Part shown: in pieces, positions 1 to 8,089 of the stretch
How positions within the stretch are numbered: position 1 is the stretch's first letter
How the letters are laid out: each line of letters begins with the position of its first letter
From: Pseudanabaena sp. UWO311
GTDB lineage: Bacteria > Cyanobacteriota > Cyanobacteriia > Pseudanabaenales > Pseudanabaenaceae
Reading direction: 5' to 3'
DNA length: 64,000 nucleotides
NCBI RefSeq assembly: GCF_006937785.1
Contig: NZ_SJEE01000010.1
Coordinates: 62,001 to 126,000, forward strand
Notes under the pieces: model-generated
Seen by the model: the letters and a program-made list of their open reading frames with translations, nothing else
What the model was told of the DNA's origin: nothing
Database searches by the model: none
Position numbers and translations under genes: made by a program

Positions 1-493
1 GATCGTTTTTTCCTTGGAGTTCCCTAATTGTTTGATGGTATTCACGAGGATAAATGCAAGAACTTACTAGAAACAGATCCTTTTTAGTTTCATACTTATG
101 ACAAACCTCAAAAGATTGAGTTGCATTCTTGTGTTTTCACTCAGAAATCCTACTGGATCGGTTTTATTAGCAATAATTCCGCCAACTTTCGCTCCAATCA
201 TCAACACATAATCTGGGCGGTGCTGTTCAAAATATGCGTTAACTTGCTGGGGATCGTATACAGCCTGTTGAGAGTTGGTGGGATACGGATAAAGTGTTAC
301 CCACAGCCTGATTTCTAGAGGAGCAGCGTACTACACTGCTCCTCTAGAAATCAGGCTGTAAATCCAGTTCTTTTCGACTGGGTGTTAGCAACAGTTGTGA
401 TTGTTGAAATTTAAAATGACGAACGATTGCTGAGCCAACCATTCCCGTATTTCCTGTCACAAGAATAGAATTATTGCTGTAAATGAGTGTCAT
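1..493 (-). pseudogene. fcl: Broken GDP-L-fucose synthase (fcl/wcaG), 3' end outside window
   Basis: Read on the minus strand from the ATG at 493, the first ~46 codons encode a Rossmann start typical of GDP-L-fucose synthase (ILVTGNTGMVGSAIVRHF, then a SRKELDL segment). The frame then runs into a 56-bp palindrome (302-357) and stops. Beyond it the family resumes out of context: a stretch with FEQHRPDYVLMIGAKVGGI at about 150-220, then, in another frame after a lesion near 108-114, KKDLFLVSSCIYPRE. These match the AKVGGI and LLFLGSSCIYP motifs of the family. The gene therefore has at least two lesions and cannot make a full enzyme. It follows the acyltransferase by 16 bp, so it was the last visible gene of the fucose/polysaccharide operon. 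Fcl normally converts the product of Gmd to GDP-L-fucose. The family assignment is firm; the order of the lesions is unknown. Confidence 0.8.
302..357. repeat. Palindrome inside the fcl pseudogene
   Basis: Arms of about 23 nt (CAGCCTGATTTCTAGAGGAG and its complement) surround a loop of roughly 10 nt. It brings an in-frame TAG stop into fcl. A CAGGCTGT word recurs at the palindrome end and again about 40 bp further into fcl, so the inserted unit may be longer than the palindrome. Confidence 0.75.
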
Positions 494-509
494 TGTTTAA
501 AAAACTTTC

Positions 510-1697
510 CTATTTTTTAAGAGATTTACAAATATTAAAACCATATTTTTCTATTGTAAAAAATGTAATCGTAGAAACAATAATTGTTATGAATAAACAT
601 AGTATAAATTTAACAGTTAAGTTGTCAATGTGAGCTTTGTTAATTAATGCAATTATTGGAAAGTGTGATAAGTATATACATATACTGTAGCTAATCGTCC
701 CCAAATACAGCATTATTGGATTAACAAATAAAAATCTATATATTAATGTTTCAGAGTTTCCACAAGCAATTAAAATTAAAGTTGTGATAGAAACAGCAAT
801 ATACTCATTGTAAAACAAATTAACAATAGACGGAAAATACAAATATATTATGAAAGAACATAGTATTGTTATCAAAATTAGATCGCTTATAAAAAGATTG
901 GATGACATCTTTGCCATTATTTTATCTCTTATTTTAAAAGCGATAAATCCAAACACAAAAGAAAGTAAGTATGGCAATGGACTCCATTGAAGTATCAAAT
1001 CACTATTGCTATTTGATATTAACAAATTAGAGAAAATATATTTGACTGCAATATAATATATTACTGAGATCGGAATACCGAGAATTACAAAAATATTTTT
1101 TTTGAATATCCTTGCCAATAATGGGATACTCAAATACCAAAATACTTCTATTGGGATTGACCACTCAACTCCAATTATAGTATTTGCAATTCTATAGTCC
1201 AAATAACTTATAAACAGTAGATGCATAACTATATTATAAAAGTCTATAGACACATTAAATTCATGAAGCCAATATTTTGAATTTAAGTCAGTTACACATG
1301 TTAAGAAAATCCAGAAATAATAAAGTGGAATAATTCTAAATAGCCTTCTTTTTAGATAGATAATGAAATCAGAATTTTTGCTATATGATTTGGCTACACT
1401 GAACCCAGAAATAACGAAAAAAACGTATACTCCATTTTTGCAAAAGGATACAAAGTTGTAAGTTACACTACTAATTTCTGTTAATCCTGCACCACCTGAA
1501 TGTATAAACAATACAGCCAATGCTGCCAATGCACGAAATCCAGTTATGAAATCTGTATCTCCATATCTTCTGATACTGCTACTGATAACAGCATTTCTGC
1601 AACTATTTATAAGATTCATAAGATGATGATATGTATAAAATAAAAAATAACCTAAGTCTGTGATTATTATCGTTAATTCCTGCACCAGTTCTCCCAT
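510..1697 (-). CDS. Acyltransferase 3 family membrane protein (O-acetylase type)
   Basis: A membrane-bound O-acyltransferase of the OafA/YrhL (acyltransferase 3) family, which typically acetylates surface polysaccharide. The family signature R-x10-H is visible as R55...H66 (FRALAALAVLFIHSG), followed by YVFFVISGFSVAKSY and the RIIPLYYFWI segment. About ten hydrophobic segments span the rest. The ATG at 1697 overlaps the end of the upstream methyltransferase gene by 25 bp; an ATG at 1619 (residue 27) would give a more usual N-terminus, and neither has a clear ribosome binding site. Context in the export and fucosylation cluster supports a role in decorating the exported glycan. The exact acceptor and acyl group cannot be told. 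Confidence 0.85.
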   Translation of the reverse strand: MGELVQELTIIITDLGYFLFYTYHHLMNLINSCRNAVISSSIRRYGDTDFITGFRALAALAVLFIHSGGAGLTEISSVTYNFVSFCKNGVYVFFVISGFSVAKSYSKNSDFIIYLKRRLFRIIPLYYFWIFLTCVTDLNSKYWLHEFNVSIDFYNIVMHLLFISYLDYRIANTIIGVEWSIPIEVFWYLSIPLLARIFKKNIFVILGIPISVIYYIAVKYIFSNLLISNSNSDLILQWSPLPYLLSFVFGFIAFKIRDKIMAKMSSNLFISDLILITILCSFIIYLYFPSIVNLFYNEYIAVSITTLILIACGNSETLIYRFLFVNPIMLYLGTISYSICIYLSHFPIIALINKAHIDNLTVKFILCLFITIIVSTITFFTIEKYGFNICKSLKK

Positions 1698-2386
1698 ACA
1701 AAAGGATACTGATAAGTCAGCAAATGCGTCTTCTCTAGCTTTTTTTGAATATCAGACATTCTTTCTTCTGCATCAGGGAAGAAATCATGAAACTGGACTT
1801 GAATATTATCAATATTCTCAATAAATCCGCTATCTAATAAATGCAATAAAAGATCGTATTCTCCACCTTCAATATTGATTTTCATTAGGTCGATTTGACT
1901 AATATTATTTTCTTTAATAAAATCAATCGCTTTAACTAGATATATTTTTTCACTTGAAGTATTATCTTTAAATATAGAAGAACTATCGCCATCAACAGAA
2001 ATTTCTTCGGATTGAGTTATACTAGCCAATCCATGTTGATAAACATGGATTTTTTTATTTTTGGCAAACCTTTTTTTTATGTTATACGCAAATGTTTCTA
2101 CTGGCTCAAAAATATAGATTGAACAGCAGTACATTGAGAAAATATCACTAGACCATTGCCCTTCATATCCACCAATATCAAATACTATTGAATCATCGCT
2201 CAAGTCATATTCTAATCTTAAAGTCTTATCTCCATTATCTCGAAACCAAGGAGCGCATCTCTTGGCTTGAATATCTTCAAATGTCTCTATATAGACTGGC
2301 TCAGAGATTTCCTCAGGGATTTCTTTTTGATCTTTCCTAAGCTTATTTAATACTTTTCTCAAAACAGTCTTTATTTTAGAAATCAT
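1673..2386 (-). CDS. FkbM family methyltransferase
   Basis: A SAM-dependent methyltransferase of the FkbM family. Visible motifs are the SAM-binding FDIGGYEGQWS (residues 69-79), the acidic FEPV strand end (93-96) and the MKINIEGGEYDLL motif near 168-180 that is characteristic of FkbM proteins. At 237 residues it is of normal size, with a basic leader of about 25 residues. It sits 8 bp downstream of the fucosyltransferase and overlaps the acyltransferase gene, so it is probably co-transcribed. In polysaccharide clusters such enzymes O-methylate sugars, often fucose or rhamnose; that substrate is inferred from context. Confidence 0.85.
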   Translation of the reverse strand: MISKIKTVLRKVLNKLRKDQKEIPEEISEPVYIETFEDIQAKRCAPWFRDNGDKTLRLEYDLSDDSIVFDIGGYEGQWSSDIFSMYCCSIYIFEPVETFAYNIKKRFAKNKKIHVYQHGLASITQSEEISVDGDSSSIFKDNTSSEKIYLVKAIDFIKENNISQIDLMKINIEGGEYDLLLHLLDSGFIENIDNIQVQFHDFFPDAEERMSDIQKKLEKTHLLTYQYPFVWENWCRN

Positions 2387-2393
2387 AAAATCC

Positions 2394-3392
2394 CTAACTC
2401 TTAAATGATTTTAGCCAACCAAGTAGACCTTTATTGCCACTACTCTTAGAGTCAGTGAAATATGATTCAGGCTTAATTGTAATTGAAGATTTATATTGCC
2501 GATAATCAAAATCATTGCTGCAATAATTTGCCATAAAACTAAAGATATTATACTTGTCGAGTACTAGATTTTTGGAATCCTGAATGTGTTGAGTGCTTTT
2601 ATCATATACTTGATTAGAAATAGCTGATTCTATTAATATCAAGGACTTACCTATATCATTGATATCTATGGGTATAAATGATTGATTGGAAAAGTAGTTA
2701 CTTACATTTGGGCATCCATAATAGAATGGGAAAGATTCGCCTAGAAAGCAATCATACAGCTTCTCTGATATGCCATTATCACAAGCAGAATTCTCTAGGG
2801 AAATATGATATTTGTAAGGGGAAATAGTATCCCATTTGTCTGCAAAACTATTGATTCCACGCCCAAAAACATCAATATTTTCACCAAAGTGCTCTTTCAA
2901 TGCTTCTACAAACTTTAATCTCTGTTTATGACCATCTGTAAAGGCTTTGTTTGATGAAATCACAGATATTAATTTAGGCTTATTCAGTATTCTTTGACTT
3001 TTGAAGTCATCATACGTTTTATAGGCTTTAGTTATGGTATCGCTATTAGTATTATCAACTCCTATATGCCAAGGAAATAGAGATAGCACGTCAACAACTT
3101 TTGGGTGATTAATCTTTCTAGAATAAGTAAATACAGTATTAAATTGCCTAAGAAAATTTAAATTTATATTTGGACGTATTGATGGAAATTCAAGGGTAAT
3201 AATAAATATATTTTTGGAATTGCACGCAGTGGATTTTTTGTTTTCTACATCATCTAACACAAACCAATAATCACACTCTTGAGTATCATCATTAATAAAA
3301 AACTGACAGTCACCCCAAATCCCAGAATTATTTGGAGTCTGTCTAGCCAATGGCCATTTACCATATGGATGTGTAACTTTCACTTTAATCAT
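2394..3392 (-). CDS. Glycosyltransferase family 10 (alpha-1,3-fucosyltransferase-like)
   Basis: The C-terminal half carries the GT10 donor-binding signature: YKYHISLENSACDNGISEKL (about 194-212) followed by FYYGCPNV (223-230) and an IPIDI strand. These match the FxISLENS...EKL...P.YYG pattern of fucosyltransferases that use GDP-L-fucose. The protein is cytosolic with no membrane segment, and its 332 residues fit the family. It lies in an apparent operon with ABC exporter genes upstream and FkbM and acyltransferase genes downstream. Because fcl in this cluster is broken, its donor must come from another fcl copy, or the enzyme uses another GDP-deoxyhexose or is idle. Confidence 0.85.
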   Translation of the reverse strand: MIKVKVTHPYGKWPLARQTPNNSGIWGDCQFFINDDTQECDYWFVLDDVENKKSTACNSKNIFIITLEFPSIRPNINLNFLRQFNTVFTYSRKINHPKVVDVLSLFPWHIGVDNTNSDTITKAYKTYDDFKSQRILNKPKLISVISSNKAFTDGHKQRLKFVEALKEHFGENIDVFGRGINSFADKWDTISPYKYHISLENSACDNGISEKLYDCFLGESFPFYYGCPNVSNYFSNQSFIPIDINDIGKSLILIESAISNQVYDKSTQHIQDSKNLVLDKYNIFSFMANYCSNDFDYRQYKSSITIKPESYFTDSKSSGNKGLLGWLKSFKS

Positions 3393-3425
3393 TGATTTCT
3401 TGAATCCTAATTTAAGCTAACCATC

Positions 3426-4688
3426 TTATATAGCTGTCAACTGCCAGTTGGAATTTATGATGATTGATCCAAATGCCTGCTCATCAGTATGAGCGGTGTT
3501 ATATGTATAAGGGAATTTAACTACCATTAAGGCTCTTATCAAATCTCCAAAACTATAGTCTTTTATTCCATATCGGCTAGAATGCAACTCGATTATATAA
3601 CTTCCTGCGGCTATTAAATTGGGTGGTATTTGCCCCATGCATATATATCTACCCTTCTTAAGACTTTCAAAATCTGCTTTCCAGTCTGCAATCAGATGTC
3701 TGAATATACATTCACCAGTAATTGATCTTAGGAATATACCCATCCTAAAGAGCGTTAAGTCTTCCTCTATCTCAAAGCCTATTTTGATATCTATGGTCTT
3801 ACCACCATCATATTCCGATACATTTACACCTTTTTGTGTTAAAGAAAATTCATGAATAGTTACCTCATCACTACTGATAGGAAATTCTATTGACTGTATT
3901 CGCTCAATGATTGATTGTTCTGGTGTTTGACTACTACTTTCTAAATCATCTCCTACTGCGCTAACAAGGTAAGACTTGATGACTGTTTCTGCATCACCTG
4001 ACAAATTAATATGCCCCTTATTTAACCAAATAGCTTTATCACAAGACTTTGCAATAAATTCCATTGAGTGAGAAACAACTAAAATAGTGACATGATCCTC
4101 CCAAAATTTGTCTATACGCTTTTGACATTTATTTTTAAAACTTTCATCACCTACTGATAGAACTTCATCTAATATCAAAATATCTGGTTTTACATCTGTT
4201 GCTATCGCAAACCCCAAGCGAGCTACCATCCCTGAAGACAAGCCCTTAACAGGAACAAAACGATAGTCCTCTAAATCTGCAAAGTCCAGTATCGATTCGA
4301 TTCGCTCTTTCATCTCTTCTCGCGACAATCCCAGCAGTACTCCATACAAAAGAATATTATCAACCACGGAAATTTCTGGGTCAAAACCTGCACCTAGCTC
4401 AATTAGTGGTGCAATCTGACCGCGAACCCGAACAGTCCCAGTTGTTGGTTTCAGAATTCCTGATATGACCTTTAATAAGGTAGACTTTCCTGCTCCATTA
4501 CTGCCAATTATGCCAATTTTTTCTCCCTTTTCCACCACTAGGTCAATCTTGTCTAGAACTAATTTTTTAGCTGGTTGTTGATATTGCCCCTCAAACACAG
4601 ATAGCACAGTTTTCTTGAGATTATATGAAAACTCTTCTTGGGTTCTGCGCCACAAACAAACTTGATCTAATCGAATCGCTTCTTCCAT
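3426..4688 (-). CDS. Polysaccharide ABC exporter ATP-binding protein (Wzt type)
   Basis: ATPase subunit of a lipopolysaccharide O-antigen or capsule exporter. Walker A is GSNGAGKST (62-70), the ABC signature is LSSGMVARLGFAIA, and Walker B is DILILDEVLSVGDE. The ATPase domain ends near residue 240. The remaining ~180 residues form a beta-rich tail like the Wzt C-terminal carbohydrate-binding domain, which in studied systems recognises the cap of the exported O-antigen. It starts 3 bp after the permease gene ends. A length of 420 residues fits Wzt proteins with the extra domain. Substrate specificity cannot be read from sequence. Confidence 0.9.
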   Translation of the reverse strand: MEEAIRLDQVCLWRRTQEEFSYNLKKTVLSVFEGQYQQPAKKLVLDKIDLVVEKGEKIGIIGSNGAGKSTLLKVISGILKPTTGTVRVRGQIAPLIELGAGFDPEISVVDNILLYGVLLGLSREEMKERIESILDFADLEDYRFVPVKGLSSGMVARLGFAIATDVKPDILILDEVLSVGDESFKNKCQKRIDKFWEDHVTILVVSHSMEFIAKSCDKAIWLNKGHINLSGDAETVIKSYLVSAVGDDLESSSQTPEQSIIERIQSIEFPISSDEVTIHEFSLTQKGVNVSEYDGGKTIDIKIGFEIEEDLTLFRMGIFLRSITGECIFRHLIADWKADFESLKKGRYICMGQIPPNLIAAGSYIIELHSSRYGIKDYSFGDLIRALMVVKFPYTYNTAHTDEQAFGSIIINSNWQLTAI

Positions 4689-4691
4689 TAT

Positions 4692-5498
4692 CTATAGCAA
4701 GTCCATAAACTGCGATCGAGAACGGTGAAAATACGCCCAACCTAAAACAGCAAAGATTGTGCCACTTAATAAAGCACTAGCCACCATTGAAAAATCAACT
4801 GATTCCCCAGAAAGTGTTATCTGGCGGAGACTCTCAATAATCGGAGATAGCGGATTAACCATTAGAAAGGGTTTGACCTTGGGCGAAACAATAGCTGCAG
4901 GATAAAATATAGGCGTACCAATCCCCATTATGAACACTATAAGCTCGTAGAAATATGGCAGATCCCGAAAAAACACATAAAGAGCACTCACAAAAAATCC
5001 TACACCCACACAAAAAAACACCAGCGCAAGAAAGGGTAAGAGTATGGCAAAGGCATTAAGTAAATTTCGCGATCTGACTAGGGCTACTATCGCAAGTAAA
5101 GGATAAGCCCCCATCAAGAACTGAAACACATTTGCGGCGATCATTGAAATAGGGAATATGCTCACAGGCAAGCGAATTCTATTTAATAATGCACCATTAT
5201 TGACGACACTTGTCAAAGCTTGAGAAGTCGAAGACGAGAAAAAGCTGATTACAACTAACCCCGTAAATGCTGCCAAAATATAATTTAATATCGAATCATT
5301 ATAGTACTTGGCAAAAGTTGCTCCAAAAATAGCTGTGTATAAACTGGTCATAATCAATGGATTGAGCAATGACCAATAGATACCTAAAATTGACCCTCTA
5401 TAGCGAACTTTTAGATTGCGCCCTACCAAGACTTGTAATAATTCTAGGTAGTGCTTAACATCGGAGCTGATGTACTTATTTCTTAACAAAAGACCCAT
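4692..5498 (-). CDS. Polysaccharide ABC exporter permease (Wzm/TagG type)
   Basis: An ABC-2 type integral membrane protein of 268 residues with about six transmembrane segments. It starts with the amphipathic LLQVLVGRNLKVRYRGSILG segment typical of Wzm, TagG and KpsM permeases and contains the GIGTPIFYPAAIVSPK and NPLSPIIESLR motifs seen near the C-terminus of that family. It is the first gene of the block running from 5498 down to 510, immediately followed by the Wzt-type ATPase gene, so the two form the exporter that moves the lipid-linked glycan across the inner membrane. Confidence 0.9.
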   Translation of the reverse strand: MGLLLRNKYISSDVKHYLELLQVLVGRNLKVRYRGSILGIYWSLLNPLIMTSLYTAIFGATFAKYYNDSILNYILAAFTGLVVISFFSSSTSQALTSVVNNGALLNRIRLPVSIFPISMIAANVFQFLMGAYPLLAIVALVRSRNLLNAFAILLPFLALVFFCVGVGFFVSALYVFFRDLPYFYELIVFIMGIGTPIFYPAAIVSPKVKPFLMVNPLSPIIESLRQITLSGESVDFSMVASALLSGTIFAVLGWAYFHRSRSQFMDLL

Positions 5499-5542
5499 CA
5501 GGAGTCAATACCTCTTGATACAATCTATTTAGTTTGAGTTCA

Positions 5543-5746
5543 TTAATTATAACTTGATGTGCAATTAAAATCCTGAAACCCAAAATTTACGATTGGGGTA
5601 ATCGATTTCTTCAATTCTAGTCTAGGTAGCTTAAACCACCTAAAATCAATGCAATTAATATAGTTTAACGTGATTTCGGGATAAGGATTTGAGCTAATAT
5701 CACTCTCTAAAGTCGTTACTAAGTACTTGTGCAGAATTAATTTCAC
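5543..5746 (-). CDS. Small ORF of doubtful reality
   Basis: A 67-codon GTG-start frame in the 540-bp gap between the exporter permease and gmd. I recognise no family, and no convincing ribosome binding site precedes it. It could be a decayed gene fragment, because its codons (YPEITLNYINCIDFRWFK) read like protein rather than random sequence. Function unknown. Confidence 0.2.
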   Translation of the reverse strand: MKLILHKYLVTTLESDISSNPYPEITLNYINCIDFRWFKLPRLELKKSITPIVNFGFQDFNCTSSYN

Positions 5747-6038
5747 GTAGATGACTAAGTAGACTTTCCATCTTTTGCCACTAGGTACATAGGTGACTGT
5801 AGTTTAGTATTTTTCGCTTATCAATAAGGGTTTTAAAGTGAAAATCACAGTTTTTTGTGATTTAGCATGTTTCTAGCGAAGGAAGATTGTTTATAAATAT
5901 CCTGAACTCAACGCATGAGTTCAGGACTGTTATTTTAATTGCATGTCGTTGTATCAGTAGTGACTTTTTGACTACTTAAGAGTCATCGAGCAATTTTTCA
6001 TCGTCTGGTGATCGTGAAAACTTGCTTGTTTGCTAAAA
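5747..6038. other. Intergenic gap downstream of gmd
   Basis: No gene is visible. The gap holds a short AATCACA...TGTGATT hairpin near 5845-5865 and a better one at 5900-5926. It probably contains the promoter of the exporter operon that starts at 5498, but I cannot place -10/-35 boxes with confidence. Confidence 0.4.
5900..5926 (-). terminator. Hairpin downstream of gmd
   Basis: TCCTGAACTCA pairs with TGAGTTCAGGA around a 5-nt loop, about 110 bp beyond the gmd stop codon. It lacks a strong T-run on the minus strand, so termination is only likely. Confidence 0.45.
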
Positions 6039-7109
6039 CTACCAAGTCGGAGCCTGTCCAATATTTCGCAATGTGGCAATATCCAGAGAATGTGTACCTT
6101 TAGGATTAGGCAAGCCCAAAGCTTCTAGATCAGCGTCCACCATTATCTCAACCAAAGCCTTGAAAGTAACCTTAGGCTCCCAACCCAACTTTTGTTTAGC
6201 CTTAGAGCAATCGCCCAATAACAAATCCACCTCAGCAGGGCGGAAATAACGCGGATCAATCTCTACATAGTCATCCCATTTGAGATTGACATAGGCAAAA
6301 GCTTCCTCCAAAAATTCTCTTACTGAATGGGTCTCACCAGTGGAAATCACGTAGTCATCAGGTTTTTCCTGTTGCAACATTAACCACATCGCCTCAACAT
6401 AATCTTTGGCATATCCCCAATCGCGTTTGGAATCGAGATTTCCTAAATAGAGTTTTTTTTGCTGGTTAGCGACAATGCGGGCGATCGCTCTGGTAATCTT
6501 TCTGGTGACAAAGGTCTCACCTCGGCGCGGTGACTCATGATTAAACAAAATGCCATTGCAAGCAAATAGTCCGTAAGACTCTCGGTAATTAATTGTTTGC
6601 CAATGGGCATACACCTTGGCACAAGCATAGGGACTACGTGGATAAAAGGGAGTATCCTCATTTTGGGGTACAGCTTGCACTAAGCCGTACATCTCGGATG
6701 AGCCTGCCTGATAAAAACGGATTTCGCGATCATTGCGCTGTTGGTAATCTCGCAAAGCTTCTAATAAGCGTAAAGTTCCCATCCCCACTGCGTCAACAGT
6801 ATATTCAGGAGAGTCAAAGCTGACGCGCACATGCGACTGAGCACCAAGGTTAAATACTTCATGAGGTCGAACCGCTTCTAAAATCCGTCCCAAGGTTGTG
6901 CCGTCAGTGAGATCGCCATAGTGTAGAAACAACTTGGTCTCTGGTAGATGCGGATCTTGATACATATGATCTAGGCGATCTGTATTTATCGTTGAAGATC
7001 GCCGAATGATACCGTGGACTTCATATCCTTTTGCTAGTAGTAGTTCCGATAGATAAGATCCATCTTGACCTGTGATACCTGTAATTAAGGCGCGTTTAGA
7101 TTTACTCAT
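6039..7109 (-). CDS. gmd: GDP-mannose 4,6-dehydratase
   Basis: Converts GDP-D-mannose to GDP-4-keto-6-deoxymannose, the precursor of GDP-L-fucose and GDP-D-rhamnose. The NAD(P)-binding [10 protein letters not shown] motif (11-20), SSEMYG, the catalytic YxxxK in [12 protein letters not shown], and [16 protein letters not shown] all match Gmd closely. At 356 residues it is full length. It lies upstream of, and in the same orientation as, the exporter/fucosyltransferase block but is separated by 540 bp, so it probably has its own transcript. Normally fcl follows gmd directly; here the only visible fcl is a pseudogene about 5.5 kb away. Confidence 0.97.
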   Translation of the reverse strand: MSKSKRALITGITGQDGSYLSELLLAKGYEVHGIIRRSSTINTDRLDHMYQDPHLPETKLFLHYGDLTDGTTLGRILEAVRPHEVFNLGAQSHVRVSFDSPEYTVDAVGMGTLRLLEALRDYQQRNDREIRFYQAGSSEMYGLVQAVPQNEDTPFYPRSPYACAKVYAHWQTINYRESYGLFACNGILFNHESPRRGETFVTRKITRAIARIVANQQKKLYLGNLDSKRDWGYAKDYVEAMWLMLQQEKPDDYVISTGETHSVREFLEEAFAYVNLKWDDYVEIDPRYFRPAEVDLLLGDCSKAKQKLGWEPKVTFKALVEIMVDADLEALGLPNPKGTHSLDIATLRNIGQAPTW

Positions 7110-7232
7110 AGAGTGATATTTTTAGGAATTAAATGCTCCGCACATTCAAAATAGCCTGCCGAGCATATCATTATTGCTTAAAAAAAGAATAGTGCCAAAT
7201 AGCAGCCTTCTTCTTACGGTATTTCTTAAATT

Positions 7233-8051
7233 CTAAAGTATGACTTCAGGAATCTCAGAGATATTGCTAGATATATCAGTAGTTAATATATCGCCCCGAT
7301 CGCAACGATCGCTAAACTCACAATAATTACAATCAGGACTATTAATCGGTAATTTGGGGTAATTAATGGCTTGGTTAATTTCTGTCAAAATTTGCTTTAA
7401 CTGGATTTCAGTGCATACATACTCTGCCTGAGAGTAGGGAATAATTATTGATTCGGCTGTATTGGCAAACCAATAGGTCATTGATAACTGCTCAGGCGCA
7501 TAGTTAGTTGTTTTGGCTAACAGATATAAATAGAGGCGGGTTTGCCAATTGGTTTTTAATTTTTCAGCAGCGATCGCAATTTGATGGGTTTTCCAGTCGA
7601 GAATTTGCGCCTTGCGATCGCCCAAAATCAAAAAGTCGTAAATTGCAGTTAAGACAAAATACGCTTGACCATGATCGCTATTCTCACTATGATGCAGCGA
7701 CATTTCGATTGGCATTTCTAATGTGCGACGATGTTCACAAAGGCGATCGCCTTTGATCATTTCTGGTGGCTGATGCTCAAACGCATCTAGCCATGATCGT
7801 AACTTTGGATCACTACTCGCTAGTGAGGATACATCTAGCCCTAGCTCTTTTTGCTGCATTAGTAAGTGAAAATTTGACCCTAGTAGCAAATTTTTTTTGC
7901 GTTGTAAATCAGCTTCGGGTAAACTCAACTCCTCTAAAAAACTATATTGATATCTACGCCGACAAATTTCCCAAATATTGAGATGTCCTTGTGAAATTGA
8001 GGTAATTGGCGAAATAGCTGTCATTGCAGATTTGCGTTCTTGTAGTACCAT
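7233..8051 (-). CDS. PD-(D/E)XK nuclease family protein (RecB/Cas4-like)
   Basis: A 272-residue protein with the RecB-family nuclease layout: an N-terminal helix with C30 (IWEICRRRYQY), a central YDFLI acidic strand followed by the QILDWKTH motif (D-x-K), and a C-terminal CNYCEFSDRC cluster. One early cysteine plus CxxCx5C resembles the Fe-S cluster of Cas4 and AddB nucleases, so metal-cluster binding is likely by homology. No cas genes are near, so it is not called Cas4. An alternative ATG lies at 8024. It is divergent from the next gene with only a few dozen bases between them. Probable DNA repair or processing role; the precise function is unknown. Confidence 0.75.
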   Translation of the reverse strand: MVLQERKSAMTAISPITSISQGHLNIWEICRRRYQYSFLEELSLPEADLQRKKNLLLGSNFHLLMQQKELGLDVSSLASSDPKLRSWLDAFEHQPPEMIKGDRLCEHRRTLEMPIEMSLHHSENSDHGQAYFVLTAIYDFLILGDRKAQILDWKTHQIAIAAEKLKTNWQTRLYLYLLAKTTNYAPEQLSMTYWFANTAESIIIPYSQAEYVCTEIQLKQILTEINQAINYPKLPINSPDCNYCEFSDRCDRGDILTTDISSNISEIPEVIL

Positions 8052-8089
8052 ATCGTCAAACGATCGCCATCATCCATGAATACACCCAG

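Noticed and set aside
121-318. A plus-strand 65-codon frame
   Set aside because: It lies antisense to the decayed fcl gene, whose motifs are recognisable on the minus strand.
7233-8051. Cas4 and hence a CRISPR locus
   Set aside because: The Cys pattern and nuclease core resemble Cas4, but no cas1/cas2 genes or regularly spaced direct repeats are seen anywhere in the window.
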